This document shows positions 13,149-13,705 of a stretch of DNA of 13,705 nt, piece after piece. The notes beneath the pieces were generated by a model. The model searched no databases and was not told the origin of the DNA. It saw nothing but the letters and a program-made list of their open reading frames with translations. The number at the start of each line of letters is the position of its first letter. The first letter of the stretch is position 1. The stretch comes from an uncultured Clostridia bacterium. GTDB taxonomy: Bacteria > Bacillota > Clostridia > Oscillospirales > Acutalibacteraceae. A program made the translations under genes and the position numbers. Location of the stretch: assembly GCA_946186535.1 (NCBI GenBank), contig CAMHNT010000030.1, forward strand, positions 1 through 13,705, written 5' to 3'.

Positions 13149-13172
13149 CAAATGATATCACAAATGATATCA
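13149..13172. repeat. 12-bp tandem duplication
   Basis: CAAATGATATCA occurs twice in direct succession (13149-13160 and 13161-13172). Each copy contains the palindrome TGATATCA, so the pair gives two evenly spaced dyads about one helical turn apart. Confidence 0.8.
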
Positions 13173-13252
13173 CAAAACGCATATAATATTGAATTAATTC
13201 GGCAAAACCGAATACGTTTCCCTAAACGAGTTATTCTGTTTTCAAAGTATTA

Positions 13253-13280
13253 AGTATAACAATTTTAAAGTATAAAACAA
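13253..13280 (-). promoter_or_regulatory. Second promoter candidate for rny
   Basis: Minus strand: -35 TTGTTT (13280-13275), 16-nt spacer, -10 TATACT (13258-13253). It is weaker than the upstream promoter. It would give a leader of about 260 nt and bypass the hairpin terminators. Confidence 0.35.
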
Positions 13281-13428
13281 GTAATGTATAATTATACTGC
13301 GATACAAGCGCAAAGCCGCCCACCTTTGAACGGCAGTAATATATACAAAATAAAGTAAAAAATAAATAACGCAAAATTCAGAAATTGAACAAGCATATAT
13401 AAAAAACGGCCTCAATGAGTCCAATTAT

Positions 13429-13511
13429 AAAAACAGGAACAAAAAGTTCCGGGGCACTGAAAATATTTTTAACGGCAAGTCATACTGCCTGCATTAACGT
13501 GAAAATGCCCT
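13429..13511 (-). ncRNA. Candidate structured leader or small RNA upstream of rny
   Basis: Transcription from the promoter at 13518-13546 would start near 13511 with AGGGCA. GGGCA (13510-13506) can pair with TGCCC (13456-13452), enclosing a hairpin GGCAGT/ACT(T)GCC with loop ATG. Directly after this comes GGAAC-T5-GTTCC (13450-13436) and a T5 tail (13433-13429), a short intrinsic-terminator shape. The result is an RNA of about 83 nt, or an attenuator for rny. I do not recognise it as a known riboswitch class. Confidence 0.4.
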
Positions 13512-13517
13512 GTATAT

Positions 13518-13546
13518 ATTGTAATTCAAATTTTTCTTTTTGTCAA
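13518..13546 (-). promoter_or_regulatory. Strong promoter for the rny leader / small RNA
   Basis: Minus strand: consensus -35 TTGACA (13546-13541), 17-nt spacer, -10 TACAAT (13523-13518). Confidence 0.7.
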
Positions 13547-13603
13547 TATCTTATAAAAAAGTAAACATTAAATTATAATAAATTTTCCTGTAATGAACAG
13601 CAA

Positions 13604-13647
13604 ATTTTTAACAAAAGGTAAATTTTGATCAAATCATTGTTAAAAAT
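13604..13647. promoter_or_regulatory. 10-bp inverted repeat between divergent promoters
   Basis: ATTTTTAACA (13604-13613) and TGTTAAAAAT (13638-13647) are perfect complements with a 24-nt centre. They lie between the leftward rny promoter and a rightward promoter candidate, so they could be an operator. The A/T richness lowers the weight of the match. Confidence 0.3.
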
Positions 13648-13669
13648 GTAATAAATTTCATTAAAACAC

Positions 13670-13698
13670 TTGTAAAAAATCCAGAAATAGGATAAAAT
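13670..13698 (+). promoter_or_regulatory. Promoter candidate for a gene beyond the right edge
   Basis: Plus strand: -35 TTGTAA (13670-13675), 17-nt spacer, -10 TAAAAT (13693-13698). Transcription would leave the window within a few bases, so the target is not visible. Confidence 0.4.
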
Positions 13699-13705
13699 AA
13701 TATAC

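Larger units (their letters stand above)
13007..13505 (-). other. Long A/T-rich leader of rny
   Basis: If transcription starts at the strong promoter near 13511, the rny leader is about 520 nt, very long for this kind of gene. It contains a candidate small RNA with a weak terminator (13429-13511), T6-tailed weak hairpins (13398-13422), a foldable GC-richer patch at about 13295-13338, a second promoter candidate at 13253-13280, a hairpin ATTCGG/CCGAAT (13197-13213) and a 12-bp tandem duplication. I see no gene in it. Confidence 0.5.

Overview
The window looks like chromosomal DNA of a low-to-mid GC Firmicute of the Ruminococcus / Oscillospiraceae type. This is inferred from a secreted dockerin-type protein, a T-box leader on cysS, an RNase Y gene, strong purine-rich ribosome binding sites and A/T-rich intergenic DNA. 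No rRNA, tRNA, CRISPR array or transposase gene was seen.

Layout. At 11-2293 (minus strand) a class I/II aminotransferase and trpS form a two-gene operon with its own promoter. At 2319-3167 (minus) a monocistronic gene encodes a small secreted protein with a dockerin pair and a CAP/SCP domain. At 3399-5321 (plus) a cysteine-specific T-box leader (specifier TGC) precedes cysS. From 5338 to 6029 there is a gene-free, hairpin-rich repeat element. Inside it sits a 201-bp MITE-like unit, and it ends in three tandem 46-bp repeats. Next, on the plus strand, come a membrane-anchored L,D-transpeptidase (6148-7617) and a 66-residue DUF1858 / redox-disulfide protein (7793-7993). A TerD - AIM24 - TerD operon (10542 to 8074, minus strand) converges on them. 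From 10648 to about 11383 a second, inverted copy of the repeat element appears, with two 46-bp repeats at its inner end. Finally rny (RNase Y, 12987 to 11434, minus) sits behind an unusually long leader that may contain a small structured RNA.

How it fits together. The housekeeping functions are aminoacyl-tRNA synthesis (trpS, cysS), mRNA turnover (rny) and cell-wall cross-linking (L,D-transpeptidase). The accessory part is the Ter-type stress cassette: a canonical TerD, an AIM24-family protein with a Gly-rich tail, and a second TerD carrying a Gln/Asn/Pro octapeptide-repeat arm. 

The most unusual structure is the pair of mosaic repeat elements in inverted orientation that bracket the transpeptidase / DUF1858 / Ter block. 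In both, the 46-bp tandem array lies directly upstream of a good sigma-A-like promoter, one for the transpeptidase and one for the Ter operon. All family calls come from reading motifs by eye; nothing was searched against a database.
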